From Nitrosomonas sp. (lineage in GTDB: Bacteria; Pseudomonadota; Gammaproteobacteria; Burkholderiales; Nitrosomonadaceae), in assembly GCA_005779435.1 (NCBI GenBank), contig SXJH01000118.1, forward strand, positions 1 through 5,520: a stretch of DNA of 5,520 nucleotides, given 5' to 3'. The translations under genes were made by a program, and so were the position numbers. This document shows, one piece after another, positions 1 through 5,396 of this stretch. Below the pieces are notes generated by a model that was not told the DNA's origin, searched no databases, and saw only the letters and a program-made list of their open reading frames with translations. Numbering within the stretch: position 1 is the stretch's first letter; every line of letters begins with the position of its first letter.

Positions 1-129
1 GAGCAAACCGGCTTCGCGCATGGCATCGATTGCAGGTTGCGGAAAAATGCCGGATTTATCCGTTTCTGCGGCATTTTTTGCGACGGTATCCGTAATGATT
101 CGTTCTGTAGCTTGTAAAAAGTTTGTCAT
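1..129 (-). CDS. Acyl-CoA dehydrogenase-like protein, N-terminal fragment (runs off window start)
   Basis: The minus strand has an uninterrupted 43-codon frame starting at an ATG at 129-127 and continuing past base 1. It begins MTNFLQATERIITDTVAKN and ends in the stretch GIFPQPAIDAMREAGLL. The pattern 'G-x-FP-x-x-AIDAMREAGLL' near residue 30 is typical of the N-terminal helical domain of acyl-CoA dehydrogenases, FAD enzymes that oxidise acyl-CoA thioesters at the alpha-beta bond; related flavin monooxygenases share this fold. The active-site and FAD-binding regions lie outside the window, so substrate cannot be judged. The start is well fixed: an in-frame TAA sits six bases upstream of the ATG. 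No good Shine-Dalgarno sequence is visible before it. It lies 52 bp downstream of the small lipoprotein gene on the same strand with no terminator hairpin seen between them, so co-transcription is possible. Confidence 0.6.
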   Translation of the reverse strand, partial: MTNFLQATERIITDTVAKNAAETDKSGIFPQPAIDAMREAGLL

Positions 130-181
130 TGGTTTTTAGGGCGCCATGGGAAGAAACTGAAATGGGAGGGGAAAACGTGCT

Positions 182-637
182 TCATATCGATTCGCCAAAT
201 ACCGCCGGCGGCGAATCTGCGGTAAGGCATTCGTTAAATACATAACGATCCGTTTCTTCGGCGTACCCATCGCTCTCGATCAATTCGAAACGAACGCACC
301 GCTTTTCGTCGAATGCGTAGCGATACTTGTCGGGATGGGTCATATCGGATGAGGCGAGTTCATGAAATAAGCGATCCATTATCCACCACCGGCCGGATTC
401 GGTAAAACGCCGGATCGCGCCGTTCGGTTCTTTAAAGCTGAAATCGATTGAATAAGTGCCGTCGGCATTCCTTGTTTGTACCCAGCTTTTTAACGTTCCG
501 CCTTCTTCTAAATATTCACCGCTCCACACGCCGATCAATTTCACGTCCAGCGATACGCTTTGCGTTGAGTTTGCGATCACGGCACAACCGCTCAAGACCC
601 AAGAGAAAAAAATGATTGCTGGAAATAACCTCGCCAT
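182..637 (-). CDS. Small predicted outer-membrane lipoprotein of unknown function
   Basis: The product has 151 residues. It opens with a short lipoprotein signal (MARLFPAIIFFSWVLSGC): one Arg, a hydrophobic stretch, and the lipobox L15-S16-G17-C18. Cys18 would be lipidated, and Ala at position +2 favours sorting to the outer membrane rather than inner-membrane retention. The mature part is rich in alternating polar and aromatic residues, with features such as GVWSGEY, WVQTRNADGTYSIDF, GRWWIMD and PDKYRYAF. This alternation suggests a small all-beta, perhaps lipocalin-like, fold; that is inference from the pattern only. Two further Cys (in KRCVRF and NECL) could form a disulfide. The ATG at 637 is the only reasonable start, since no ATG, GTG or TTG occurs in frame between it and an upstream stop at 692-694. 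No strong ribosome binding site is visible. A candidate promoter lies at 684-711, so it may be expressed separately from the two envelope genes upstream. Confidence 0.75.
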   Translation of the reverse strand: MARLFPAIIFFSWVLSGCAVIANSTQSVSLDVKLIGVWSGEYLEEGGTLKSWVQTRNADGTYSIDFSFKEPNGAIRRFTESGRWWIMDRLFHELASSDMTHPDKYRYAFDEKRCVRFELIESDGYAEETDRYVFNECLTADSPPAVFGESI

Positions 638-670
638 ATTCGTGTTTGTGCATTGCCGGGAGAAAAGTTG

Positions 671-691
671 GCTATATCGCGTAAATATAGC
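671..691. repeat. Perfect 7-bp inverted repeat over the -10 region of the lipoprotein promoter
   Basis: GCTATAT (671-677) and ATATAGC (685-691) are perfect inverted repeats separated by 7 bases. The right arm overlaps the candidate -10 hexamer of the minus-strand promoter and the left arm covers the predicted transcription start. It could be an operator or a hairpin in the transcript. It lacks a long T tract on either side, so it is not a clear terminator. Confidence 0.45.
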
Positions 692-711
692 TTAAAGCGT
701 CAAACTCTCAA
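684..711 (-). promoter_or_regulatory. Candidate sigma-70 promoter for the lipoprotein gene at 637-182
   Basis: Read on the minus strand, TTGAGA (711-706, five of six matches to TTGACA) is followed by a 16-base spacer and TATATT (689-684, five of six matches to TATAAT). Transcription would start near 677, leaving a leader of about 40 bases before the ATG at 637. Its position in the 152-bp gap upstream of the gene supports it. Confidence 0.45.
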
Positions 712-789
712 AACCAAATTTCCGCTCAATTTCGCTACGGGCTTTGGTTATGACAGTCGGATGCCGGTACGAGGATGCGCATCGATAGA

Positions 790-1323
790 TTAACGCGGCG
801 GCGGTGGGGGAGGGTTTCCTGCCGGAGGCGGTGGCGGGGTAAAGTTTGCCGGCGGATTCCGCTCGATATTGGCGGGAGGATCGCTGGTGATTCTGCCGCT
901 GATGGGAACGCGGTGTCCTTTGGCGTACATGCATTGGATATAACCGATGTCATAGCGTTGCTGATTGACATAAGCCGAATTGCTGGCGGTGCCGGTACCT
1001 ACCAAGCCGCCAGCCAGTAAACCCGTACCGGCGCCAATTGCAGCGCCGCCGCCACCGGCAATGGCTGCGCCTGCTGCAGCGCCTAACCCGGCGCCGATTG
1101 CTGCGCTTTCTAGGCCGCTGGTTTGCGAAGCCTGACGCGGCGTTAATCCGCCGACTTGTTCATACGCATAGCGCCTGCATTCGTAGTCGTCGGCACGGAA
1201 TTGCTCAAAGCTTTTGCCGGTTCCCGGCAATGTCATCACGCTGGGGCCGGATGGCAAATGAACACATGCGGCTAATGTGCAAGCCATGATCGATGGCGCA
1301 AGAAGTTTTTTCGCTATTTTCAT
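790..1323 (-). CDS. Glycine-zipper lipoprotein with proline-rich C-terminus
   Basis: The product has 177 residues. Residues 1-20 are a lipoprotein signal with basic start (MKIAKK) and lipobox L17-A18-A19-C20. A short domain with PSGPSVMTLPGTGKSFEQF and a Cys49 follows. Residues about 77-112 are almost only Gly, Ala and small hydrophobics in GxxxG spacing, a glycine zipper of the YMGG/Omp type that packs helices in or at a membrane. Then comes a segment with YDIGYIQCMYAKGHRVP (Cys131), seen in many proteobacterial glycine-zipper lipoproteins; Cys49 and Cys131 may pair. The tail (149-177) is proline-rich and ends in six prolines and an Arg. It is probably an envelope protein anchored in the outer membrane; precise function is unknown for the family. 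The start codon lies 15 bp after the stop of the His-rich gene, indicating an operon. A weak purine stretch (GCGAGA) precedes the ATG. Confidence 0.85.
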   Translation of the reverse strand: MKIAKKLLAPSIMACTLAACVHLPSGPSVMTLPGTGKSFEQFRADDYECRRYAYEQVGGLTPRQASQTSGLESAAIGAGLGAAAGAAIAGGGGAAIGAGTGLLAGGLVGTGTASNSAYVNQQRYDIGYIQCMYAKGHRVPISGRITSDPPANIERNPPANFTPPPPPAGNPPPPPPR

Positions 1324-1338
1324 GATGATCTCGCTATA

Positions 1339-1818
1339 TTATTGAGCATTGGGTTGAGGCGCGACTTGCAGCCAACCGCCAGGACATTGTTTCACTTCAG
1401 GGTAATATCCTGCCGGGTTTCGGCAGTAATACCAAGCATTGGATCTCGATGGAACAGGCTTGGATTGCTCGATATAGACGGGTGGTTGAGCGGGGACGCC
1501 GATAACGGGTGGGTTCATATAATAAGGGCGATACCAAGGATCGATATAGCCATAGCCGCGATAACCGTATGCTCCCCATCCGGGTCCGTAATAACCGCCC
1601 CACCAGCCCGGCCCGTACAAGCCGCCCCACAGCCATGGATCGTAATAAATGCCGCTTCCATGATGATGGTGGTGCCCATGACCGTCGTGATGATGATAAC
1701 CGTCGCCGTCATAACCTTCGCCACCGGCATCGCCGCCACCCCCTTCCGCCCATGTCGGATGATGCAATGCCGATGTCAGCAAAAAAATTGTGAGGCAGAG
1801 TTGATATGTTTTTTTCAT
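1339..1818 (-). CDS. Secreted His/Gly/Tyr/Trp-rich protein of unknown function
   Basis: From the ATG at 1818 the product has 159 residues. Residues 1-24 form a Sec signal (MKKTYQLCLTIFLL..., probable cleavage after TWA). The mature N-terminus is Gly/Asp-rich and then His-rich (HHHDGHGHHHHH, about residues 42-53). Next comes a Gly/Tyr/Trp/Pro-rich region (about 58-101) with near-repeats GGLYGPGW and GGYYGPGW. A proline-rich linker leads to the C-terminal motif WYYC-x4-GYYP-x4-CPGGW (about 129-149), a Cys/aromatic tail found at the end of many small exported proteobacterial proteins. The His cluster could bind metal ions such as Ni, Zn or Cu; this is inference. The protein is likely periplasmic or surface-associated and partly disordered. 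A GTG at 1824, in frame two codons upstream, is an alternative start; I prefer the ATG because it gives a standard MKK signal start. It is first in a two-gene operon with the glycine-zipper lipoprotein. Confidence 0.8.
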   Translation of the reverse strand: MKKTYQLCLTIFLLTSALHHPTWAEGGGGDAGGEGYDGDGYHHHDGHGHHHHHGSGIYYDPWLWGGLYGPGWWGGYYGPGWGAYGYRGYGYIDPWYRPYYMNPPVIGVPAQPPVYIEQSKPVPSRSNAWYYCRNPAGYYPEVKQCPGGWLQVAPQPNAQ

Positions 1819-1901
1819 TCGCACCAGGCCTTGATTAATCGGTCAAAATCGCATCGCCATGCTGCTATGATTCGATTTTACAAAACACCTTGGTATACAA
1901 T

Positions 1902-1911
1902 ACGCATGCGT
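1902..1911. repeat. Perfect 10-bp palindrome ACGCATGCGT
   Basis: ACGCATGCGT equals its own reverse complement. It lies in the divergent intergenic region, inside the spacer of the weak minus-strand promoter candidate and just upstream of the plus-strand one. It could be a regulator site for either direction; a 10-bp palindrome can also occur by chance. Confidence 0.35.
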
Positions 1912-1912
1912 G

Positions 1913-1941
1913 TTGAGCAAACTATCCGACATGATTTAAAT
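1913..1941 (+). promoter_or_regulatory. Candidate sigma-70 promoter upstream of phosphoribulokinase
   Basis: TTGAGC (1913-1918, four of six to TTGACA) is followed by a 17-base spacer and TTAAAT (1936-1941, four of six to TATAAT). It would give a leader of roughly 145 bases before the kinase ATG. It is the best-spaced pair I found on the plus strand in this gap, but the match is modest. Confidence 0.3.
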
Positions 1942-1949
1942 TTTAATAG

Positions 1950-1974
1950 TTCCAATCGTATGTTGGAATTCCAA
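1950..1974. repeat. Three TTCCAA/TTGGAA half-sites, possible operator
   Basis: TTCCAA (1950-1955) and TTGGAA (1963-1968) form an inverted repeat with a 7-base gap. The second arm is followed at once by another TTCCAA (1969-1974), making the perfect 12-bp palindrome TTGGAATTCCAA at 1963-1974. The cluster lies just after the predicted -10 of the kinase promoter, where a repressor could bind. CbbR, the LysR-type activator of Calvin-cycle genes, normally binds dyads of T-N11-A type; this array does not fit that spacing exactly, so the binding protein is unknown. Confidence 0.4.
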
Positions 1975-2080
1975 TTCAAATCGCTGTAATTTGAGCCGCG
2001 CTGGAAATCGATTATCGCTGCCAAACCGATCCGGAAAGCAGTATCATATCAAAATAAAATTTCCGTCCATTTATTATATT

Positions 2081-2086
2081 AGGAGA
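2081..2086 (+). promoter_or_regulatory. Strong ribosome binding site of phosphoribulokinase
   Basis: AGGAGA lies 8 bases before the ATG at 2095, close to the ideal Shine-Dalgarno sequence and spacing. It is the strongest ribosome binding site in the window, in keeping with an abundant Calvin-cycle enzyme, and it fixes the start codon. Confidence 0.85.
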
Positions 2087-2094
2087 ACTTTAGA

Positions 2095-2964
2095 ATGTCA
2101 CAAAAACACCCGGTTATCGCTGTTACCGGATCTTCAGGTGCAGGCACCTCAACCGTCAAAACCAGCTTTGAACATATTTTCCGTCGCGAGAAATTGACCG
2201 CCGCTATTGTGGAAGGCGACAGTTTTCATCGTTATGACCGCGAATCCATGAAACAAGCCGTTGCAGAATCGGAAAAGAACGGCGGGCGTCCGATCAGTCA
2301 TTTCGGTCCGGAAGCCAACGAATTTGAAAAATTGGAAGCATTGTTTAAGGAATACGGCGAAAGCGGCACCGGAAAAACCCGTTTGTATTTGCACAACGAC
2401 GAAGAAGCAAAACCGTGGCAGCAAAAAGCGGGCACTTTTACACCTTGGTCGCCGATTGCGCCGGGTTCCGATTTGTTGTTTTATGAAGGATTGCACGGCG
2501 GTGCAAAAAGCGATACGGCCGATGTCGCCCAATATGTCGATTTGTTGGTGGGCGTGGTTCCGATCGTCAATTTGGAATGGATCCAGAAGATTTTCCGCGA
2601 TACCAATGCACGCGGCTATTCCACCGAGGCTGTAACGCATACCATTTTGCGCCGCATGCACGATTACGTGCATTACATCACGCCGCAGTTTTCACGTACC
2701 CATATCAATTTCCAACGTGTACAGACTGTCGATACTTCCAACCCGTTTATCGCGCGTGAAATTCCGACATTGGATGAAAGTATGGTGGTGATCCGCTTCA
2801 AAGATCCGGACGTCGTGGATTTTCCATTCTTATTGAATATGATTCACGATTCTTTCATGTCGCGTCCCAATACGATCGTTGTTCCTGGCGGAAAAATGGG
2901 TATGGCGATCGAGCTGATACTGACCCCGCAGATTTTGGATATTGTGACTAAAAGCAGAAAATAA
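2095..2964 (+). CDS. cbbP: Phosphoribulokinase, class I (proteobacterial type)
   Basis: The enzyme phosphorylates ribulose 5-phosphate with ATP to ribulose 1,5-bisphosphate, the Rubisco substrate, in the cytoplasmic Calvin-Benson-Bassham cycle. The product has 289 residues, the usual length for class I kinases. The P-loop is G12-SSGAGTST-20. Residues known to matter in the Rhodobacter sphaeroides enzyme occur at the same numbers: R31, D42 (catalytic base, in GDSFHRYDR), H45, R49, E131 (FYEGLHGG), K165, R168, D169 and R173 (QKIFRDTNARGYS). R187, R234 and R257, linked to allosteric NADH activation in class I enzymes, are also in place, so redox/energy control by NADH and AMP is likely (family knowledge). 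No Rubisco or other cbb gene is in the window; the next gene is uvrD, 147 bp downstream. Start is fixed by AGGAGA 8 bases upstream. The gene looks intact and probably forms its own transcription unit with control elements at 1913-1974. Confidence 0.97.
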   Translation: MSQKHPVIAVTGSSGAGTSTVKTSFEHIFRREKLTAAIVEGDSFHRYDRESMKQAVAESEKNGGRPISHFGPEANEFEKLEALFKEYGESGTGKTRLYLHNDEEAKPWQQKAGTFTPWSPIAPGSDLLFYEGLHGGAKSDTADVAQYVDLLVGVVPIVNLEWIQKIFRDTNARGYSTEAVTHTILRRMHDYVHYITPQFSRTHINFQRVQTVDTSNPFIAREIPTLDESMVVIRFKDPDVVDFPFLLNMIHDSFMSRPNTIVVPGGKMGMAIELILTPQILDIVTKSRK

Positions 2965-3111
2965 TCAATTTGATACACCGGCCGGAGCATTCCCGGGATC
3001 GCATGCCGCATATCCAATGTCCGGCTCGATTACGGATGCTTCCGCAGCGGTGTGTTTTTCGATATAACCGAATTCAAGTTTGGCTTCATACGTCAGATTA
3101 TCGGGGATGAT
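2965..3111. other. Intergenic region between phosphoribulokinase and uvrD
   Basis: The 147 bp contain short GC-rich palindromes (CCGGCCGG 2978-2985, CCCGGG 2992-2997) and a long-range inverted repeat, GCCGGAGCAT (2981-2990) against ATGTCCGGC (3017-3025, one base bulged). No T tract follows, so a rho-independent terminator is not supported. TATAAC at 3063-3068 resembles a -10 box for uvrD, but no good -35 precedes it. No SOS (CTGT-N8-ACAG) box is seen. Confidence 0.45.
3103..3107 (+). promoter_or_regulatory. Ribosome binding site that decides the uvrD start
   Basis: GGGGA ends 4 bases before the ATG at 3112. No comparable site precedes the GTG at 3052, which would add 20 residues (MFFDITEF...) not expected in UvrD. 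The ATG start is therefore preferred. Confidence 0.55.
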
Positions 3112-5304
3112 ATGACTTCGGTACTGTCCGATTTAAATCCGCAACAACTTGAAGCCATCACATTACCGCATCAATCGGCGTTGGTCTTGGCCGGTGCCGG
3201 AAGCGGAAAAACGCGCGTATTGACTACGCGTATCGTCCATTTGATTCAATCGGGACAGGTCAATCCGCATGGAATATTGGCGGTGACTTTCACCAATAAA
3301 GCCGCCAAGGAAATGCTCACCCGCATTGCCGCGATGTTGCCGATCAATCCTCGCGGGTTATGGATCGGAACCTTTCACGGCTTATGCCACCGCATGCTGC
3401 GAACGCATTATCAGGATGCGGGTTTGCCGCAAGCTTTCCAAATCTTGGATTCCGGCGATCAATTGGCGTTGATCAAACGCATTCTGAAAGATTTTGCGGT
3501 GGACGATAAGAAATTCCCGCCGCGCCAAGTGCAATGGTTTATCAATAACGCTAAGGAAGCCGGTTTGCGCGCAGCTTTCGTGACCGTCGACGATGCCTAT
3601 TCCAGGCGCATGCTTGAGTTTTATCAGGCGTATGAGCAGCAATGCCAGCGGGAAGGCGCCGTCGATTTTGCGGAACTGTTGTTACGCAGCTATGAGCTGT
3701 TGAATCGCAACGAAATTTTGTGCCAGCATTACCGCGAACGGTTCCGCCATATTTTGGTGGACGAATTCCAGGATACCAATCAACTGCAATACCAATGGCT
3801 GAAATTGCTGGCCGGTGTCGGCAAGCCCAATGCCGCCGCAGTGTTTGTGGTCGGCGACGACGATCAAAGCATTTATGCATTTCGCGGCGCCTATGTCGGC
3901 AACATGCGCGATTTCGAGCGCGATTTCAACGTTTCCAAAGTGATCAAATTGGAACAGAATTATCGTTCGCACGGCAATATTCTCGATGCCGCCAATGCAT
4001 TGATTGAAAACAATCCGCAACGGCTGGGGAAAAATCTGTGGACGGAAGAAGGGAAGGGCGAGCCGCTTCGCGTTTACAATGCGCCGAACGATTTTGACGA
4101 AGCTGCGTTTATCGTCGAAGAAGTCAAAGCATTGCGGGCGGAGGGTATCGTGTTATCGGACATGGCGCTGCTGTATCGTTCCAATGCGCAATCGCGCGTT
4201 CTTGAGCACAGTTTGTTCAATGCCGGGGTTCCCTATCGAGTGTACGGCGGCATGCGGTTTTTCGACCGGCAGGAAATCAAGCACGCACTTGCTTATTTGC
4301 GCCTGATCGCCAATCCGGACGATGACAGCGCGCTGCTGCGCGTGATCAATTTTCCGGCACGCGGTATCGGTGCGCGCAGCCTGGAGCAATTGCAGGACGA
4401 TGCCAGGCAACGCGATGTGAGTTTGTGGGCTGCCGCGTTGCAAAAATCCGGCGGCGATGCCGTGCTAACCCAAGATCCGTCAAAGCCGGTAAAAGGCGTT
4501 GCCGCGTTTGTGCGGTTAATGCTTACGCTGCGGCAAGCATGCCAGGCGCAGCCGTTGCCGCAAATCGTCGAGCACATGTTGACGCAAAGCGATTTGACGG
4601 CGTTTTACGGCAAAGAGCGCGATGGTGCGGAGCGATTGGATAACTTAAAGGAACTGATCAACGCGGCCATTAGTTTTGTGCATGAAGCCGAAGACGACAG
4701 TTTGGCGGAATTTCTCGCGCACGCTTCGTTGGAAGCCGGTGAGCATCAGGCCGGCAGCGGTCAGGAGGCATTGCAACTGATGACCGTGCACGCCGCCAAG
4801 GGATTGGAATTTCATAGCGTTTTCTTAAGCGGTTTGGAAGAAGGACTGTTCCCGCATGAAAATAGCGCAGCGGAAGCCAATGGCTTGGCCGAGGAAAGGC
4901 GCTTGATGTACGTTGCCATGACGCGCGCACGCCGCCGCCTGTACTTGAGCTTCGCGCAAAGCCGCATGCTGCACGGGCAAACCCGCTACAACATCGCATC
5001 GCGTTTTCTGGATGAAATACCGCAAGACTGCATAAAATGGCTGAGAACGGCGCCGCAAAAAGCTTTTAATCCCAGTCATTCGACATGGAATGCCCATCAA
5101 CCGGCATCGGCCGCCTTCAATCGGCAGGATTCATCCGGCAATGCTGCGTGGCGAATAGGTCAGAACGTACAGCATGCCAAATTCGGTCCCGGTATTATCA
5201 TCAACTACGAAGGCAGCGGCAGCGACGCGCGCGTTCAAGTCAATTTCGCGCAAGTGGGGACAAAGTGGTTGCTGGTTGAATATGCCAAACTGATTGGCGG
5301 TTAA
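3112..5304 (+). CDS. uvrD: ATP-dependent DNA helicase II, UvrD (superfamily 1A)
   Basis: A 3'-5' helicase that removes the excised oligonucleotide and UvrC in nucleotide excision repair, unwinds nicked DNA in MutLS mismatch repair, and dismantles RecA filaments. From the ATG at 3112 it has 730 residues (E. coli UvrD: 720). Motifs in order: Q12 in LNPQQLEA; Walker A AGAGSGKTR 27-35; Ia AVTFTNKAAKEM 57-68; Ib TFHG 87-90; II DEFQD 217-221; III GDDDQSIYAFRGA 248-260; IV LEQNYRS 280-286; IVa GGMRFFDRQEIK 379-390; the 2B-domain GIG 418-420; V LMTVHAAKGLEF 556-567; VI EERRLMYVAMTRA 594-606. The C-terminus (about 680-730, RIGQNVQHAKFGPGIIINYEGSG) is the Tudor-like domain that binds RNA polymerase in UvrD/PcrA and is absent from Rep, which settles UvrD over Rep. 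All catalytic residues are present. A GTG at 3052 opens the frame earlier but lacks a good ribosome site. It is probably its own transcription unit. Confidence 0.97.
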   Translation: MTSVLSDLNPQQLEAITLPHQSALVLAGAGSGKTRVLTTRIVHLIQSGQVNPHGILAVTFTNKAAKEMLTRIAAMLPINPRGLWIGTFHGLCHRMLRTHYQDAGLPQAFQILDSGDQLALIKRILKDFAVDDKKFPPRQVQWFINNAKEAGLRAAFVTVDDAYSRRMLEFYQAYEQQCQREGAVDFAELLLRSYELLNRNEILCQHYRERFRHILVDEFQDTNQLQYQWLKLLAGVGKPNAAAVFVVGDDDQSIYAFRGAYVGNMRDFERDFNVSKVIKLEQNYRSHGNILDAANALIENNPQRLGKNLWTEEGKGEPLRVYNAPNDFDEAAFIVEEVKALRAEGIVLSDMALLYRSNAQSRVLEHSLFNAGVPYRVYGGMRFFDRQEIKHALAYLRLIANPDDDSALLRVINFPARGIGARSLEQLQDDARQRDVSLWAAALQKSGGDAVLTQDPSKPVKGVAAFVRLMLTLRQACQAQPLPQIVEHMLTQSDLTAFYGKERDGAERLDNLKELINAAISFVHEAEDDSLAEFLAHASLEAGEHQAGSGQEALQLMTVHAAKGLEFHSVFLSGLEEGLFPHENSAAEANGLAEERRLMYVAMTRARRRLYLSFAQSRMLHGQTRYNIASRFLDEIPQDCIKWLRTAPQKAFNPSHSTWNAHQPASAAFNRQDSSGNAAWRIGQNVQHAKFGPGIIINYEGSGSDARVQVNFAQVGTKWLLVEYAKLIGG

Positions 5305-5328
5305 TTTGATTACACGGATACTTGCGCA

Positions 5329-5357
5329 TTGACAGGTTTTTCTCTGTAAGGCATAAG
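5329..5357 (+). promoter_or_regulatory. Candidate sigma-70 promoter for the gene starting at 5397
   Basis: A perfect TTGACA (5329-5334) is followed by a 17-base spacer and CATAAG (5352-5357, four of six to TATAAT). Transcription would begin near 5364, about 33 bases before the ATG at 5397. Its position just after the uvrD stop codon suggests the next gene is transcribed independently. Confidence 0.45.
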
Positions 5358-5396
5358 CTTCCCATTTATTCGGCATTCTTGTATCGACTTTTCCGG

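Larger units (their letters stand above)
1819..2094. other. Divergent intergenic region between the envelope operon and phosphoribulokinase
   Basis: About 275 bp with no convincing gene. It is more AT-rich than the flanking genes and must hold the promoters for both directions. A possible minus-strand promoter is TTGCTC (1920-1915), 17-base spacer, TATACC (1897-1892), which would overlap the -35 of the plus-strand candidate at 1913-1941. Palindromes found here are listed separately. No tRNA or clear small RNA or riboswitch structure is visible. Confidence 0.6.

Noticed and set aside
671..691. Rho-independent terminator after the glycine-zipper lipoprotein
   Set aside because: The 7-bp stem is AT-rich, followed on the minus strand only by CCAACTTTTC rather than an immediate T tract, and it overlaps a better-supported promoter.
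774..783. Palindrome GATGCGCATC just after the glycine-zipper gene stop
   Set aside because: It is a perfect 10-bp palindrome but too short for a loop-forming hairpin, has no T tract, and no promoter context; probably chance.
1342..1989. Long plus-strand open frame of 215 codons opposite the His-rich protein gene
   Set aside because: It lies antisense to a gene with a clear signal peptide and conserved tail, its translation has no recognisable domain, and it runs into the AT-rich promoter region. It is a shadow of the biased composition of the real gene.
2149..2673. Minus-strand open frame of 174 codons within the kinase gene
   Set aside because: It is fully antisense to phosphoribulokinase, whose catalytic residues are all intact; the antisense product has no recognisable features.
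2981..3025. Rho-independent terminator of phosphoribulokinase
   Set aside because: The stem is short with a 26-base loop and a bulge, and no T run follows it.
3682..4020. Minus-strand open frame inside uvrD
   Set aside because: It is antisense to the conserved helicase motifs II-IV; constraint on those motifs explains the open frame.
5332..5347. ACAG-N8-CTGT element resembling an SOS box after uvrD
   Set aside because: The LexA site is CTGT-N8-ACAG; here the arms are in the opposite order, and the four-base arms are short enough to be chance.
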